From Psychrobacter sp. Ps6 (GTDB lineage Bacteria; Pseudomonadota; Gammaproteobacteria; Pseudomonadales; Moraxellaceae), in contig NZ_JADQAI010000002.1 in NCBI RefSeq assembly GCF_022129235.1, positions 1 to 64,000 on the forward strand: a stretch of DNA of 64,000 bases, written 5' to 3'. The translations under genes were made by a program, and so were the position numbers. Positions 56,720-64,000 of this stretch are shown here, piece after piece. How positions within the stretch are numbered: the first letter of the stretch is position 1; each line of letters starts with the position of its first letter. The notes under the pieces were generated by a model. It worked only from the letters and a program-made list of their open reading frames with translations. It did no database searches and was not told where the DNA came from.

Positions 56720-57841
56720 ATGAAGCATGTTACTTATATTCATGAACATCCAAACTGGACTGAATGGCAATGGTCGGACAAAAAGCTATTGCCACTCGTC
56801 AGTCGTGTGCGGATATTACAAGGCCATTTACTAGGAAAGCTGCTAACACTAGGGTTCGATCTGAATGTTGAGGCACAATTAGATGCGGTGACCTTAGAGA
56901 TTATCAAAACTTCTGAGATAGAAGGTGAGACACTAAATGATGAGCAAGTTCGTTCTTCAGTTGCGCGGCACTTAGGGCTGGATAATGCCAGTATGCTAAC
57001 CACTACTCGTGAGATAGATGCAGTGGTAGAGATGATGCTAAGTGCCACCTATCGTTATCAACAACCGTTATTATTAGATGATCTACTCGGATGGCATCGA
57101 GCATTATTTCCAAATGGATATAGTGGGCTTTATCGTATTCAAGCAGGCAGTATCCGTGATGATAGTAAAGGACCAATGCAAGTAGTGTCTGGTGGGTATG
57201 GTCGTGAGCAGGTCCATTTTATTGCCCCAAGTGCAGATAGGTTACCAGATGAGCTAGATAAATTTTTATCATGGTTTAATACTTCGTCAAATAAGCAAGA
57301 CGATATAGATTTGGTCATAAAAGCAGGTGTTGCTCATCTATGGTTTGTGACTCTGCATCCATTTGATGATGGAAACGGTCGACTAACACGAGCACTCACA
57401 GAACGAATGCTGGCAAAAAGCGATAACAGCGCCCAACGCTTTTATAGTATGTCAGCGCAAATTCTTAAACAGCGTAACGACTATTACAAAATACTAGAAC
57501 GTACGCAAAAAGGTGATAAAGATATCACGGATTGGCTGGTGTGGTTTTTGCAAACGCTAGAGCAATCCCTCATTATAGCTCAAGAAACCACGGATAAAAT
57601 TATCAATAAGGCAGGCTTTTGGCAGACGCATCGACAGCATGCTTTAAATGATAGGCAAGTGAAGATGTTAAATATTTTGCTGACTGATTTTTATGGCAAA
57701 CTCACCACTAAAAAATGGGCGACCATGACCAAGTGCTCTATAGATACTGCACTACGAGACATTAATGATTTAGTAGAGAAGGGTATGATGAAAAAATCTG
57801 TAGCATCAGGACGCAGTACGAGTTATGAGTTGGTTTTATGA
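56720..57841 (+). CDS. Fic-family AMP-transferase with N-terminal inhibitory motif
   Basis: A 373-residue protein. An N-terminal helical domain carries the inhibitory motif TSEIEG (64-69; the S/T-x-x-x-E-G type with Glu68), so this is a self-inhibited class II Fic protein with its own antitoxin-like helix. The catalytic motif HPFDDGNGRLTR (213-224) is intact, including His213, and the flap region SGGYGREQVHF precedes it. A C-terminal winged-helix-like segment (TMTKCSIDTALRDINDLVEKGMM) follows. It would transfer AMP to a hydroxyl of a target protein. GAGGAA lies just upstream of the start. A decayed partial copy is 7 kb upstream. Confidence 0.92.
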   Translation: MKHVTYIHEHPNWTEWQWSDKKLLPLVSRVRILQGHLLGKLLTLGFDLNVEAQLDAVTLEIIKTSEIEGETLNDEQVRSSVARHLGLDNASMLTTTREIDAVVEMMLSATYRYQQPLLLDDLLGWHRALFPNGYSGLYRIQAGSIRDDSKGPMQVVSGGYGREQVHFIAPSADRLPDELDKFLSWFNTSSNKQDDIDLVIKAGVAHLWFVTLHPFDDGNGRLTRALTERMLAKSDNSAQRFYSMSAQILKQRNDYYKILERTQKGDKDITDWLVWFLQTLEQSLIIAQETTDKIINKAGFWQTHRQHALNDRQVKMLNILLTDFYGKLTTKKWATMTKCSIDTALRDINDLVEKGMMKKSVASGRSTSYELVL

Positions 57842-58285
57842 TAAAAACTATATTGTTCAAGTCTGCTATGGCAGCAAGAAAGGATTCTAATAAGCGGCAA
57901 CAGATGCAACCAATTCAGTGACCTAATATAAGTGGTTCCATTATGAAGGTCTAAAATATTCGATACGATAAGGAAGTCTTAACTTTATGAGAGGGTTGTA
58001 TCTACAAGATCTTCTTTGTATGTACAGGGGACCAACATAGAGCCCAAGCTGATTGTTCAAGATGATAAAAGCGCCTAGACTTTGTTATACATCTACTGTG
58101 CAGTTATTGGTTGTAGAAAATAAAGCAAGATGTCTTATTCCTGTGTGATAAATGTGCATTATCATTTTAATGTTGATTTATGAATGATCACAAACAGCTT
58201 TTCTAATCTTATTTAATATCGATAACTTACTAGCAGACATCAATCTCATTAATTTATTGGGGGATGACAAAAGGTTTGATGAAGA
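57842..58285. other. Gene-free region between the Fic gene and nirD
   Basis: About 440 AT-rich bases. No ORF with a credible start or codon pattern, and I recognise no insertion sequence. It may be the decayed edge of the accessory segment. Confidence 0.5.
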
Positions 58286-58319
58286 ATAAAACGGCCTTCG
58301 ACTCTTAAAGTCAAAGGCT
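58286..58319 (-). terminator. Terminator of nirBD
   Basis: On the minus strand: stem GCCTTTGACT / AGTCGAAGGC with one mismatch, followed by CGTTTTATT. About 45 bases after the nirD stop. Confidence 0.75.
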
Positions 58320-58363
58320 GCTTCAATAGTCTAGAAGGTAGTATGTACTAGACACACAAGTAC

Positions 58364-58714
58364 CTAGTTATATTTTACGATGACATCGCTCCCCTCAAGC
58401 TCGACTTTATACGTGTCGAGTATAATGCTTTTGTCATCTAAACATTGACCTGTGACCAGATTAAAGCGTTGCTTATAAATAGGTGAGGCGACATATAGTA
58501 CATTTTCATCAGAGCCATCCTCGTTAGTAATAGTGGTGCCGCCAATCAGACCTCTAGACAAGACGTTGGCTTGACTGAACGGGTCATAATTATCAAGCGC
58601 AAATAACTGTGTTTGCTTGGTGCAAAAAATAGCCACTTGTTTGCCGTTTACGAGCGCACAGACACCTGTCTCGGGAATAATATCATTGATTTTGCACACA
58701 GTGAGCTGAGTCAT
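58364..58714 (-). CDS. nirD: Nitrite reductase small subunit NirD
   Basis: A 116-residue NirD with a Rieske-like fold but without the usual Rieske Cys/His ligands, as in NirD of the NADH-nitrite reductase (ALVNGKQVAIF, LFALDNYDPFSQANVLSRGLIG, VLYVASPIYKQRFNLVTGQCLDD). It is the small subunit of the cytoplasmic NirBD enzyme that reduces nitrite to ammonium. It follows nirB by 90 bases in the same direction; both are under the upstream nitrogen-control region. Confidence 0.93.
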   Translation of the reverse strand: MTQLTVCKINDIIPETGVCALVNGKQVAIFCTKQTQLFALDNYDPFSQANVLSRGLIGGTTITNEDGSDENVLYVASPIYKQRFNLVTGQCLDDKSIILDTYKVELEGSDVIVKYN

Positions 58715-58804
58715 CAGAAGATCCTTAATAGTAAAATATAAATGAGACCAACAACAAAAAATGCTTTTTAGCGTCTAATATTAATAGACGCTGACACGTT
58801 AAGA

Positions 58805-61390
58805 TTACGCCAATTCGGTCACTTTTATTTGCGTCTTTTCGATATCGGTTGCAGGGCGAATCTGCTCTCGCTCAGTGACGAATACCACATTGTCATCGCC
58901 TTGCTCACTATTAACAAAATGCCGGAAACGTTTGAGTTTTTCGCTATCAGTAATGGTGGCTTTCCATTCACAAACATAGTTGTCGATGAGTAATTGCATC
59001 TGTGACTCTAGATCCTCAGCGATACCTAAACTGTCCTCAATAATGACTGCCTGTAGATACTCAAGTCCACCTTCAAGGCTCTCGCGCCATTTGGATGTAC
59101 GCTGAAGCTTATCTGCGGTCTTGATATAAAACATGATAATACGGTCGATATATTTGACAACTGTATCCGTATCAAGATCCGTTGCGAATAGTTCACCATG
59201 ACGCGGGGTCATGCCACCATTACCGCAGACAAAGAGATTCCAGCCATTTTCAGTAGCAATAATCCCAAAATCCTTGCTTTGTGCTTCAGCGCACTCACGG
59301 GTACATCCAGATACGCCCATTTTTATTTTGTGCGGTGAGCGCACGCCTTTGTAGCGGTCTTCTAATCTAAGGGCTAAGCCAACACTGTCATCGACACCGT
59401 AGCGACACCAATTGTTACCCACACAAGATTTTACCGTACGCAGAGATTTACCATAAGCATGACCCGTCTCAAACCCAGCATCGACCAGTTGTGTCCAAAT
59501 ATCAGGCAGTTGCTCTAAACGGGCACCAAATAAGTCGACGCGCTGACCGCCAGTGATTTTGGTATAAAGATTGAACTCTTTTGCGACTTGTCCGAGGATG
59601 ATGAGTTTATCTGCAGTAATTTCACCACCAGGCACACGCGGCACGACCGAATAGGTACCGTCTTTTTGAATATTGCCCAGATAGTAATCATTGCTGTCTT
59701 GCAGTGGCGTGAGTTCAGGTTTGAGTACATAATCATTCCAGCAAGACGCCAAAATAGAGGCGACGGTTGGTTTACAAATCTCGCAGCCATGACCACTACC
59801 GTGCTTGTCCAGTAGCGCATCAAATGTCTTAATGCCTTGTACTCGAATCAAGCTATACAACTCCTGACGTGAGTGAGCAAAATGCTCACACAGATCATTG
59901 TTGACTTCAAAACCAAGCGCGGTTAGTTGATAGCCTAATGTGTCTTTTACCATGGGTGCACAGCCACCACAGCCTGTACCAGCACTGGTACATGATTTTA
60001 CCTCTGCCATGGTATAAGCACCGTCTTCAACGGCGGCGCAAATAGCACCTTTGGTAACGTTATAACAAGAGCAAATCGTGGCGCTATCGGGCAGGTTCTC
60101 GATGCCCATGGTGGGCTTTTCTACGTTGGGTAGGATCAGGCTTTCAGGATGGGCAGGCAGGTCAATATCGTTTAGAAATAGCTGCAAGAGATTGTTGTAA
60201 TCTTCAGTGTCACCTACCAATACAGCGCCCAGTAGCCGCTTATTGTCCGCTGTGGTTACCAGTTTTTTATAGATACCCTCAGCAGGGTTTTGATATAAGT
60301 AGCTCAAACTGTTTTCTGTTGCACCGTGCGCATCACCGATACTGCCCACATCGACGCCCATTAATTTGAGCTTGGTGCTCATGTCAGCGCCTGTAAAGGT
60401 CTGAGCGTGATCGCCTGCGATTTGAGCGGCGCAAATACTGGCCATGCTATAACCTGGCGCGACCAAGCCAAAAACGGTGTTGTCCCATACGGCGCATTCT
60501 CCAATGGCATATACATTCGAAGCATTGGTACGGCAGGCTTCATCAATCAGAATACCGCCACGGGTGCCGATTTCAATACCGCATTCAGGGTTGCTTTTGA
60601 TAATGCCATCTTGCGGACGAATACCCGCACTAAAGACGATCATGTCGGTATCCAACGACGTATCATCAGCGAACTGCATGGTTAGATGACATGATGCTTC
60701 ATCCGACAGGGTATTGTCGATAATGGCCTTAGTATTTTTACCTGTTAGTACTTTGACGCCAAGGGCTTCAATTTTACGCTTTAAAATATCACCGCCAGCA
60801 GCATCAAGCTGTACGCCCATCAGTTGAGGCGCAAACTCTACTACGTGAGTATCTAATCCTAGTGTGACTAGGGCTTTGGCAGCTTCAAGACCCAGCAGAC
60901 CACCACCGACCACGACACCTTTTTTGACTTTTGGCTGCTGAGCAGTACTGAGGATATCATCCAAATCTTTAATCGTACGATAGACATGACAGTGCGGATG
61001 CTCGCGCCCTGGAATCGGCGGCACAAACGGATAGGAGCCTGTTGCTAGTACCAATTCAGCATAGTCTATCTGGGTACCGTCTTCCGTGCTGATACATTGA
61101 TTGGCGGCATCGATGTTTGTGATTCGCTGATTAAGATGCAACTGAATCTGAGCATCCTCATACCTGCTCAAGTCCACTAAGTTTAGTTTACTCACATCTT
61201 TATGTTCAAAATAGCTCGATAGATACACCCGGTCATAAGCTGGGCGATCCTCTTCAGCAAATACGTGAATCTCAAACTGATCGTGTAAGCCTTTCTCTAT
61301 GGCTCTCTCGATAAAGTGATGTCCCACCATACCGTTACCAATCACCACTAATTTAGCTTTATTCATCGTACTTACTATAGTGCTACTCAT
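58805..61390 (-). CDS. nirB: NADH-dependent assimilatory nitrite reductase large subunit NirB
   Basis: An 861-residue enzyme. Domains: FAD/NAD-binding oxidoreductase (1-300, starting LVVIGNGMVGHHF), a [2Fe-2S] BFD-like domain with CSCYNVTKGAIC and GTGCGGC (about 437-478), a second BFD-like segment (about 500-560), then the sirohaem domain with SCVGNNWCRYG and GVSGCTRECAEAQ (about 655-705), the four Cys that hold the 4Fe-4S/sirohaem centre. It takes electrons from NADH through FAD and reduces nitrite to ammonium. The start has GAGGA seven bases upstream. Divergent from narK, with a sigma-54 promoter in front. Confidence 0.96.
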   Translation of the reverse strand: MSSTIVSTMNKAKLVVIGNGMVGHHFIERAIEKGLHDQFEIHVFAEEDRPAYDRVYLSSYFEHKDVSKLNLVDLSRYEDAQIQLHLNQRITNIDAANQCISTEDGTQIDYAELVLATGSYPFVPPIPGREHPHCHVYRTIKDLDDILSTAQQPKVKKGVVVGGGLLGLEAAKALVTLGLDTHVVEFAPQLMGVQLDAAGGDILKRKIEALGVKVLTGKNTKAIIDNTLSDEASCHLTMQFADDTSLDTDMIVFSAGIRPQDGIIKSNPECGIEIGTRGGILIDEACRTNASNVYAIGECAVWDNTVFGLVAPGYSMASICAAQIAGDHAQTFTGADMSTKLKLMGVDVGSIGDAHGATENSLSYLYQNPAEGIYKKLVTTADNKRLLGAVLVGDTEDYNNLLQLFLNDIDLPAHPESLILPNVEKPTMGIENLPDSATICSCYNVTKGAICAAVEDGAYTMAEVKSCTSAGTGCGGCAPMVKDTLGYQLTALGFEVNNDLCEHFAHSRQELYSLIRVQGIKTFDALLDKHGSGHGCEICKPTVASILASCWNDYVLKPELTPLQDSNDYYLGNIQKDGTYSVVPRVPGGEITADKLIILGQVAKEFNLYTKITGGQRVDLFGARLEQLPDIWTQLVDAGFETGHAYGKSLRTVKSCVGNNWCRYGVDDSVGLALRLEDRYKGVRSPHKIKMGVSGCTRECAEAQSKDFGIIATENGWNLFVCGNGGMTPRHGELFATDLDTDTVVKYIDRIIMFYIKTADKLQRTSKWRESLEGGLEYLQAVIIEDSLGIAEDLESQMQLLIDNYVCEWKATITDSEKLKRFRHFVNSEQGDDNVVFVTEREQIRPATDIEKTQIKVTELA

Positions 61391-61521
61391 ATGCCTATCC
61401 TCAGTAATGGGTTTGCTTAAATACTTTCATCTAATGTCCCATCCAAAAGTCGCAAGTTAATTTTTAGATGGTTCAATGATAGATAGTCGTTAATGCTTAG
61501 ATGCCTATAACTATTAAGCTC

Positions 61522-61536
61522 TCAATAATCGTGCCA
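61522..61536 (-). promoter_or_regulatory. Sigma-54 promoter of nirB
   Basis: On the minus strand TGGCACGATTATTGA fits the -24/-12 consensus TGGCAC-N5-TTGC with one mismatch (A for C). About 130 bases upstream of nirB. Confidence 0.72.
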
Positions 61537-61694
61537 AACACAATTAATGACATTCAATTATCGAACCCTTATATAGTTAAAAGATATGTAGCATTACCAG
61601 TTTATAAGGTCATGCCAGTACTTTTGGTGATGCTATTTTCTGTTGTAAGTAGTTGCTTAATACAATCTTTTTAACAATTGTTATTTATATCCTA

Positions 61695-61754
61695 TGCACC
61701 AAAATAGTTACAAAAATGCACCAATTTGGTTTTGATTGTTACTTTAAAGGTGCA
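61695..61754. promoter_or_regulatory. NtrC-type enhancer sites between nirB and narK
   Basis: Three sites resembling the TGCACC-N5-GGTGCA consensus: TGCACC at 61695, TGCACC-AATTT-GGTTTT at 61717, and a GGTGCA half at 61749. They lie about 150-200 bases from the sigma-54 promoters on both sides, the right distance for NtrC-type activators. Confidence 0.72.
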
Positions 61755-61900
61755 TCGCTTACTTTAATTAACCGAGGGGTAACTTATTTTTATCTAAGTA
61801 ATATTATTTAATTGGGATGCCTTTAGAGCCATTTGGCACAAAGCGTAGCCCTATTAAAAAAGATGACGTTTCATATCTATATCAATTTTATATCTGTAGC

Positions 61901-61916
61901 TGGCACATCCATTGCA
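61901..61916 (+). promoter_or_regulatory. Sigma-54 promoter of narK
   Basis: TGGCACATCCATTGCA matches the -24/-12 consensus TGGCAC-N5-TTGC exactly. It is about 85 bases upstream of the narK start. Confidence 0.82.
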
Positions 61917-62000
61917 CTCTCTTAATGGTCGCAACTGATAAGTTTTTGACTCATAACGTGTTTTTATAACTTTAATGTTAGCCATTTGAGGAAATCGTCT

Positions 62001-63503
62001 ATGCCTTCATCGAAAACTGATGTGTCAAATAAAAACAAACTGAATATCTTTTCTTTTAGCGGTAAAAACAAAATTCTCCATCTTGGGTGGATGGCGTTTT
62101 TTTTCACCTTTTTTGTATGGTTTAACCATGCACCATTCTTATCTGCGATAGGGGAGAGCTTGAACCTCACCAAAGACCAGGTAAAAACCTTATTGATATT
62201 AAATGTTGCCTTGACTATTCCAGCCCGAGTCATCATCGGTATGTTGACCGATCGCTTTGGTCCGCGGCTTGTTTACACTGCAATTTTAGCCATTGGCGCT
62301 ATTCCTTGTTTCACCTTCGCTTTTGCGCAAGATTACAACACGTTAGCGCTATCACGCTTTTTATTAGGTTTCGTTGGTGCAGGGTTTGTGGTCGGTATTC
62401 GTCTCATGAGTGACTGGTTTCCTGCCAATGAGCTGGGTACAGCTGAAGGTATCTATGGGGGCTGGGGAAATTTCGGCTCTGCCGCCGCGGCACTGCTACT
62501 ACCGACAGTCGCTATTGCGGCCGCTGCCATTTTCGGCGGTGAGGAAGGTTGGCGTTATGCAACGGCTACTTCAGGGTTGGTTATGATGCTCTATAGTGTG
62601 ATTTTTTATAAGATGGTACGTGATACCCCTAAGGGTGCCACATATTTCAAACCTAAAAAATCTGGTGCCATGATGGTGACTTCATCAGGTGACTTTTGGC
62701 TCATGATGATATTTAAACTGCCTATGTATTTGGCATTGGCCTTATTAGCGTGGAAATTATCACCAGCTGGCGTAAGTTTGCTGAGTCAGGCAAGTGTCAA
62801 CATCGTTTATATTGCGTTGGTGGTGTTATATGTTTATGAATTTATCAGTAGTTATCGTTTTAATAAAGAAGTATTCACCACGCCTGTGCCAAAAGCTCAC
62901 CGATATGACTTTAAGCAAGTCGGTATTTTGAATATTTTATACTTTGCTACTTTTGGCTCAGAGTTAGCTGTGGTGTCTATGCTGCCACTCTTCTATCAAG
63001 AAACCTTCAACTTATCGATTGTTATGGCAGGTGTCTTGGCATCAAGCTACGCCTTTATGAATCTGATGTCACGTCCAGGCGGCGGCTGGTTGAGTGATAA
63101 ATTTGGTCGCAAAATTACACTTTTGATTCTCACTGCAGGTTTGGCCGTTGGTTATCTGTTGATGGGTATCGTTGACTCTTCATGGCCGATCGCACTTGCG
63201 CTGTTGATTACCATGTTCTGCTCTTTCTTTGTACAGGCGGGTGAGGGAGCAGTGTTTGCTGTGATTCCTTTGATTAAACGTAGTATGACAGGTCAGTTTG
63301 CAGGAATGACAGGTGCCTACGGTAATGTCGGGTCAGTGATCTATTTGACCGTACTGAGTCTGGTATCGTATCAGGTATTCTTCTTTGTGATTGCCGCAAC
63401 GGCTGTGGTTGGCTTCTTTGCGCTGTTTTTACTAAAAGAGCCTGAAGGCGTTATTATTGAAGAGATGCCAGATGGCAGCTTTGCTCAAATACAAGTGAGC
63501 TAA
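62001..63503 (+). CDS. narK: NarK/NasA-type nitrate/nitrite transporter
   Basis: A 500-residue major facilitator of the nitrate/nitrite porter group with twelve segments, from the ATG at 62001 (GAGGA nine bases upstream; a TTG at 61986 is less likely). Both nitrate signatures are visible: GGWGNFGSAAAALLLP (about 152-167) and GAYGNVGSVIYL (about 428-439), along with the conserved arginines in TIPARVIIGMLTDRFGPR and MSRPGGGWLSDKFGRK. It imports nitrate and feeds nirBD, which sits divergently. A PP2C-type phosphatase gene starts three bases after its stop. A sigma-54 promoter and NtrC sites lie upstream, so it is nitrogen-regulated. Confidence 0.94.
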   Translation: MPSSKTDVSNKNKLNIFSFSGKNKILHLGWMAFFFTFFVWFNHAPFLSAIGESLNLTKDQVKTLLILNVALTIPARVIIGMLTDRFGPRLVYTAILAIGAIPCFTFAFAQDYNTLALSRFLLGFVGAGFVVGIRLMSDWFPANELGTAEGIYGGWGNFGSAAAALLLPTVAIAAAAIFGGEEGWRYATATSGLVMMLYSVIFYKMVRDTPKGATYFKPKKSGAMMVTSSGDFWLMMIFKLPMYLALALLAWKLSPAGVSLLSQASVNIVYIALVVLYVYEFISSYRFNKEVFTTPVPKAHRYDFKQVGILNILYFATFGSELAVVSMLPLFYQETFNLSIVMAGVLASSYAFMNLMSRPGGGWLSDKFGRKITLLILTAGLAVGYLLMGIVDSSWPIALALLITMFCSFFVQAGEGAVFAVIPLIKRSMTGQFAGMTGAYGNVGSVIYLTVLSLVSYQVFFFVIAATAVVGFFALFLLKEPEGVIIEEMPDGSFAQIQVS

Positions 63504-63506
63504 ATT

Positions 63507-64000
63507 ATGCATGAGAGCGACAAACAAGCTCCTAAAGTGACAAATCAAGTAAGCAGCCATGATGCGGACGTTGCATTGTGGCTGCCTGATTTTTGTACGA
63601 TGGCAGGTCGCAAAGCTGAGAACCAAGATAGCCTACTCATGACGACCTGTTTGCCTTATGGGTTTCCATCGTCATCGCATAGTGGCAATCATCGCTCTTT
63701 TACAGCGCCTTTACTGGTGTTGATGGCTGATGGGGTCAGTGCTTGCCAGTTCCCCAAACAAGCCAGTCAGTCAGTGATAAACACGGTGGCACACCATATC
63801 ACCTCAAAGCTTGCAGAGATGGTACAGACAGATCGGATGCAAGCAAATGAGGCATCAAGCGAATCGCAAAGGCACTCTGCAATCGAAGCGCAAGAGCCAA
63901 ACCCACTGTACAGCCTTGATGACGATCAAGTTGCCATCGTGATTAAGGAGGCGGTGCACCAAGCCAATGATGCGCTTTATTTCCCGCAAGCGTATGAGCG
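63507..64000 (+). CDS. PP2C-type protein phosphatase, 5' part (runs off window)
   Basis: Open frame from the ATG at 63507 to the window end (164 codons). The translation shows MAGRKAENQDS, the usual PP2C N-terminal motif, then LLVLMADGVSAC (metal-binding Asp-Gly) and KQASQSVINTV; no membrane segment so far. In related genomes an homologous bifunctional phosphatase/kinase gene sits next to nasA/narK. It begins three bases after the narK stop and is in the same transcription unit. The rest of the gene, and probably nitrate reductase genes, lie outside. Confidence 0.75.
   Translation, partial: MHESDKQAPKVTNQVSSHDADVALWLPDFCTMAGRKAENQDSLLMTTCLPYGFPSSSHSGNHRSFTAPLLVLMADGVSACQFPKQASQSVINTVAHHITSKLAEMVQTDRMQANEASSESQRHSAIEAQEPNPLYSLDDDQVAIVIKEAVHQANDALYFPQAYE

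Noticed and set aside
61826..61845. Second sigma-54-like motif (TTGGCACAAAGCGTAGC)
   Set aside because: The -12 element is out of phase by one base and poor; the exact match at 61901 is a better promoter.
1..64000. CRISPR array, prophage or complete insertion sequence
   Set aside because: I saw no regularly spaced repeats, no transposase or integrase reading frame and no phage structural genes.

Overview
The window reads as a chromosomal segment of a cold-adapted marine or host-associated gammaproteobacterium of the family Moraxellaceae, most likely Psychrobacter. I base this on gene content and moderate GC (a DddD-type DMSP locus, a pmrCAB-like lipid A locus, FepA-like receptor, assimilatory nirBD/narK). 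No rRNA or complete tRNA was found. The species assignment is inference; I could run no searches.

Layout. 1-8.4 kb: the C-terminal 2.8 kb-residue part of a giant repeat adhesin ending in RTX repeats. 8.5-13.2 kb (minus): YceI protein, triheme cytochrome c, Tat-exported flavin amine oxidase and monoheme cytochrome lipoprotein, which together look like a periplasmic amine dehydrogenase that feeds electrons to cytochromes. 13.4-18.9 kb (minus): eptA, PmrAB-like two-component system, dgkA and a PAP2 phosphatase, with PmrA-box-like sites before eptA and before dgkA. 19-21.5 kb: Crp/Fnr regulator divergent from a class II aldolase and an Asp-nucleophile alpha/beta hydrolase. 21.6-28.6 kb: TauE/SafE permease, a complete TctCBA tripartite carboxylate transporter, a MatC-like permease and a divergent GntR/UTRA regulator. 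28.8-35.4 kb: lipoprotein, truncated GntP permease remnant, LysR regulator, aspartase, RluF, PpiC and a patatin-like lipase. 35.5-40 kb: Lrp regulator divergent from ornithine cyclodeaminase, arginase and a YjiH-type membrane protein, an arginine to ornithine to proline route.

40.2-49.9 kb is a dimethylsulfoniopropionate (DMSP) catabolic island: dddT (uptake), dddD (CoA-transferase/lyase releasing DMS), dddC and dddB (3-hydroxypropionate to malonate semialdehyde to acetyl-CoA), a divergent IclR regulator and an AcuI-like acryloyl-CoA reductase. A perfect 17-bp-arm palindrome sits between dddB and the regulator, and its half-site recurs before acuI.

49.9-58.3 kb is accessory: a decayed second copy of a Fic gene, a FepA-like siderophore receptor with a Fur-like box, a lipoprotein esterase, an AT-rich hydrolase, a start-less ORF remnant, a 3'-half tRNA-Val scar with its terminator, and an intact Fic AMP-transferase gene. 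58.3-64 kb is nitrate assimilation: nirBD divergent from narK, with a sigma-54 promoter on each side and NtrC-type sites between them, followed by the start of a PP2C-type phosphatase gene that runs off the window.
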